Of a stretch of DNA of 64,000 nt, positions 62,865 to 64,000 are shown one piece after another. Source of the stretch: Candidatus Heimdallarchaeota archaeon (GTDB taxonomy: Archaea > Asgardarchaeota > Heimdallarchaeia > Heimdallarchaeales > Kariarchaeaceae). Location of the stretch: positions 124,001-188,000 of the forward strand of contig JASBSB010000003.1 of the NCBI GenBank assembly GCA_030149205.1, written 5' to 3'. The stretch's first letter is position 1. Each line of letters starts with the position of its first letter. The translations under genes and the position numbers were made by a program. The notes under the pieces were generated by a model. That model was not told the origin of the DNA, ran no database searches, and worked only from the letters and a program-made list of their open reading frames with translations.

Positions 62865-64000
62865 GACCACCTCTTTACTGATTCTGCCAGTGCTGTTGTC
62901 TTCCAGTTTGATTGCTCTCTTATGGGTAGAAAGACCTTTCTCGTCATAAACTGGTTTGCAAATAAAGCTGCAACTCTTCGGTTAAACGCTTCCCTGATAT
63001 AAGGGATGATATTTTCTTCTGTGATAAAATTAGTGTTTATATCACCAGAATGAAACCTTTTATTTGCTAAGGTCACTCTATGGAATGCATGATTCGTTGG
63101 AATACCCACAATTGCTAACTCTGAAACTGCATGAAATGCCCTAACAATTGATTCCTTACGAGTTCTCCCCCAGACGATCAATTTCCCAAGCAACGAATCA
63201 TAATCTCTAGGGATTGTATATCCAGAGTAGAGATGAGTATCGAACCTTACACCTGGACCACCTGGTATTGATAGTTGCCTGACAGTTCCAAAAGTTGGGG
63301 TAAAATTAGTGAGTGGGTCTTCTGCATTGATTCGCATTTCAATTGCATGCCCATTGAATTTGATTTCATTTTGCCTGAATGACAATTTATTACCCATCGC
63401 AACTTTAAGTTGTTCCTGAACTAGGTCTACACCAGTAATCATTTCCGTTACAGGATGTTCAACTTGAATTCTTGTGTTAACCTCATTAAAGTAGAACTGT
63501 CCATCCTTATAGAGAAATTCAGCAGTCCCAGCGTTTACATACTGGACTTCTTTCGCAAGCTTTTTGACAAGTCCCCCGATTTGCTTACGTTCTTCATCAG
63601 TTATTGCCACTGATGTAGCCTCTTCAACTAGTTTTTGATGTCTTCTTTGTATCGAACATTCTCTTTCTCCCAGATGAACTATATTACCTTTAGAATCAGC
63701 AATGAACTGAATTTCAATATGTCTTGGATTTTCAATATATTTCTCAATAAATACCTCTGGGTTGCCAAATGCTGCAAGTGATTGTTTGGTAGATTTTTCA
63801 ATTGCTGGAAGCAATTCTTCCTTAGCATAAGCAACTTGCATACCCATTCCTCCTCCTCCGGCTCGAGCCTTAACTATCACAGGATACCCAATTTTTTCTG
63901 CCACCTCATATGCCTCTTCTGTAGCTTGGACGGGTTTATCACTTCCTTTCGTAGTTGGGATACCGACTTTTTCTGCAAGGTCTCTCGCAGTGATTTTATC
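62861..64000 (-). CDS. accC: biotin carboxylase subunit of acyl-CoA carboxylase (5' end outside window)
   Basis: This is the ATP-grasp and C-terminal part of biotin carboxylase. Reading from the right edge the frame is open at once (DKITARDLAEKVGIPTTKGS), so the gene starts beyond base 64000 and the internal GTG at 63904 is not the start. Motifs are VKARAGGGGMGMQVAY, HIEIQFIADSKGNIVHLGER, ECSIQRRHQKLVEEAT and the catalytic NEVNTRIQVEHPVTEM. It carboxylates the biotin of the next gene's product using ATP and bicarbonate. It is the first visible gene of the lipid-synthesis cluster. Confidence 0.96.
   Translation of the reverse strand, partial: DKITARDLAEKVGIPTTKGSDKPVQATEEAYEVAEKIGYPVIVKARAGGGGMGMQVAYAKEELLPAIEKSTKQSLAAFGNPEVFIEKYIENPRHIEIQFIADSKGNIVHLGERECSIQRRHQKLVEEATSVAITDEERKQIGGLVKKLAKEVQYVNAGTAEFLYKDGQFYFNEVNTRIQVEHPVTEMITGVDLVQEQLKVAMGNKLSFRQNEIKFNGHAIEMRINAEDPLTNFTPTFGTVRQLSIPGGPGVRFDTHLYSGYTIPRDYDSLLGKLIVWGRTRKESIVRAFHAVSELAIVGIPTNHAFHRVTLANKRFHSGDINTNFITEENIIPYIREAFNRRVAALFANQFMTRKVFLPIREQSNWKTTALAESVKRWS

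Noticed and set aside
63902..63904. GTG as the start of biotin carboxylase
   Set aside because: The same frame continues to the window edge with typical biotin carboxylase sequence, so the gene starts outside.
27751..64000. Bacterial origin of the whole contig, suggested by gyrase, FabI and the carboxylase
   Set aside because: RadA, ArcS/RaSEA, Cgi121, archease, DUF35 mevalonate operon and eukaryote-like families are spread throughout, including right beside fabI.

Overview
The window most likely comes from an Asgard archaeon, perhaps of the Heimdallarchaeia kind. The archaeal core is clear: RadA, archaeosine enzymes ArcS and RaSEA, archease, KEOPS subunit Cgi121, archaetidylserine synthase and decarboxylase, and the archaeal HMG-CoA synthase/thiolase/DUF35 cluster. 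Mixed in are eukaryote-like signature families: a gelsolin-domain protein, two single-domain roadblock/LC7 proteins, a longin-roadblock fusion, and an MIT-like domain fused to a HerA/VirB4-type ATPase. DNA gyrase is present. The DNA is A+T-rich, several genes appear leaderless or start at GTG, and I saw no tRNA or rRNA genes. The lineage is inferred from gene content, not proven.

Layout. 0-4.1 kb: a co-directional set with an E1-like (ThiF/MoeB) enzyme cut by the left edge, a small membrane protein, a cellulose-synthase-like glycosyltransferase, a zinc ribbon protein and an unknown. 4.2-8.8 kb: ALDH7 (antiquitin type), the MIT-HerA ATPase, a D-2-hydroxyacid dehydrogenase and a stand-alone Lrp/AsnC effector domain. 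8.8-15.9 kb: a very A+T-rich accessory island with an OLD-like ATPase/TOPRIM protein, an unidentified decayed gene, a HEPN-like protein, an internally deleted and decayed type I restriction gene (hsdR), and a second protein with an R-x4-H motif. This looks like a decaying defence island. 16-27 kb: radA, a Trm112-like gene, the longin-roadblock gene, phospholipid head-group genes, the mevalonate entry operon, archaeosine genes and the gelsolin protein. 27-45 kb: gyrBA, an amidohydrolase, lysine 6-transaminase, acyl-CoA dehydrogenase, Cgi121, an M48 protease, a GcvH-like protein without the lipoyl lysine, purB and membrane/roadblock proteins. 45-50 kb: mostly unknown genes, then a ribbon-helix-helix regulator preceded by an array of TACACA motifs, then archease.

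The highlight is the minus-strand cluster from the right edge to 49.9 kb: biotin carboxylase (cut by the edge), biotin carrier protein, carboxyltransferase, a giant megasynthase of about 3,280 residues, and FabI enoyl reductase. The megasynthase reads KS-AT-KS-carrier array-KR-DH-PPTase. With the carboxylase making malonyl-CoA and FabI doing the last reduction, this looks like a complete fatty-acid (or reduced polyketide) assembly line in an archaeon that also carries isoprenoid-lipid genes. Its four best-conserved carrier domains have Thr where the phosphopantetheinylated Ser is expected.

Other links: lysine 6-transaminase and ALDH7 together would convert lysine to 2-aminoadipate. The mevalonate-operon thiolase lacks its nucleophilic Cys and the His of the GHP motif. 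A 63-nt hairpin lies 5' of purB.
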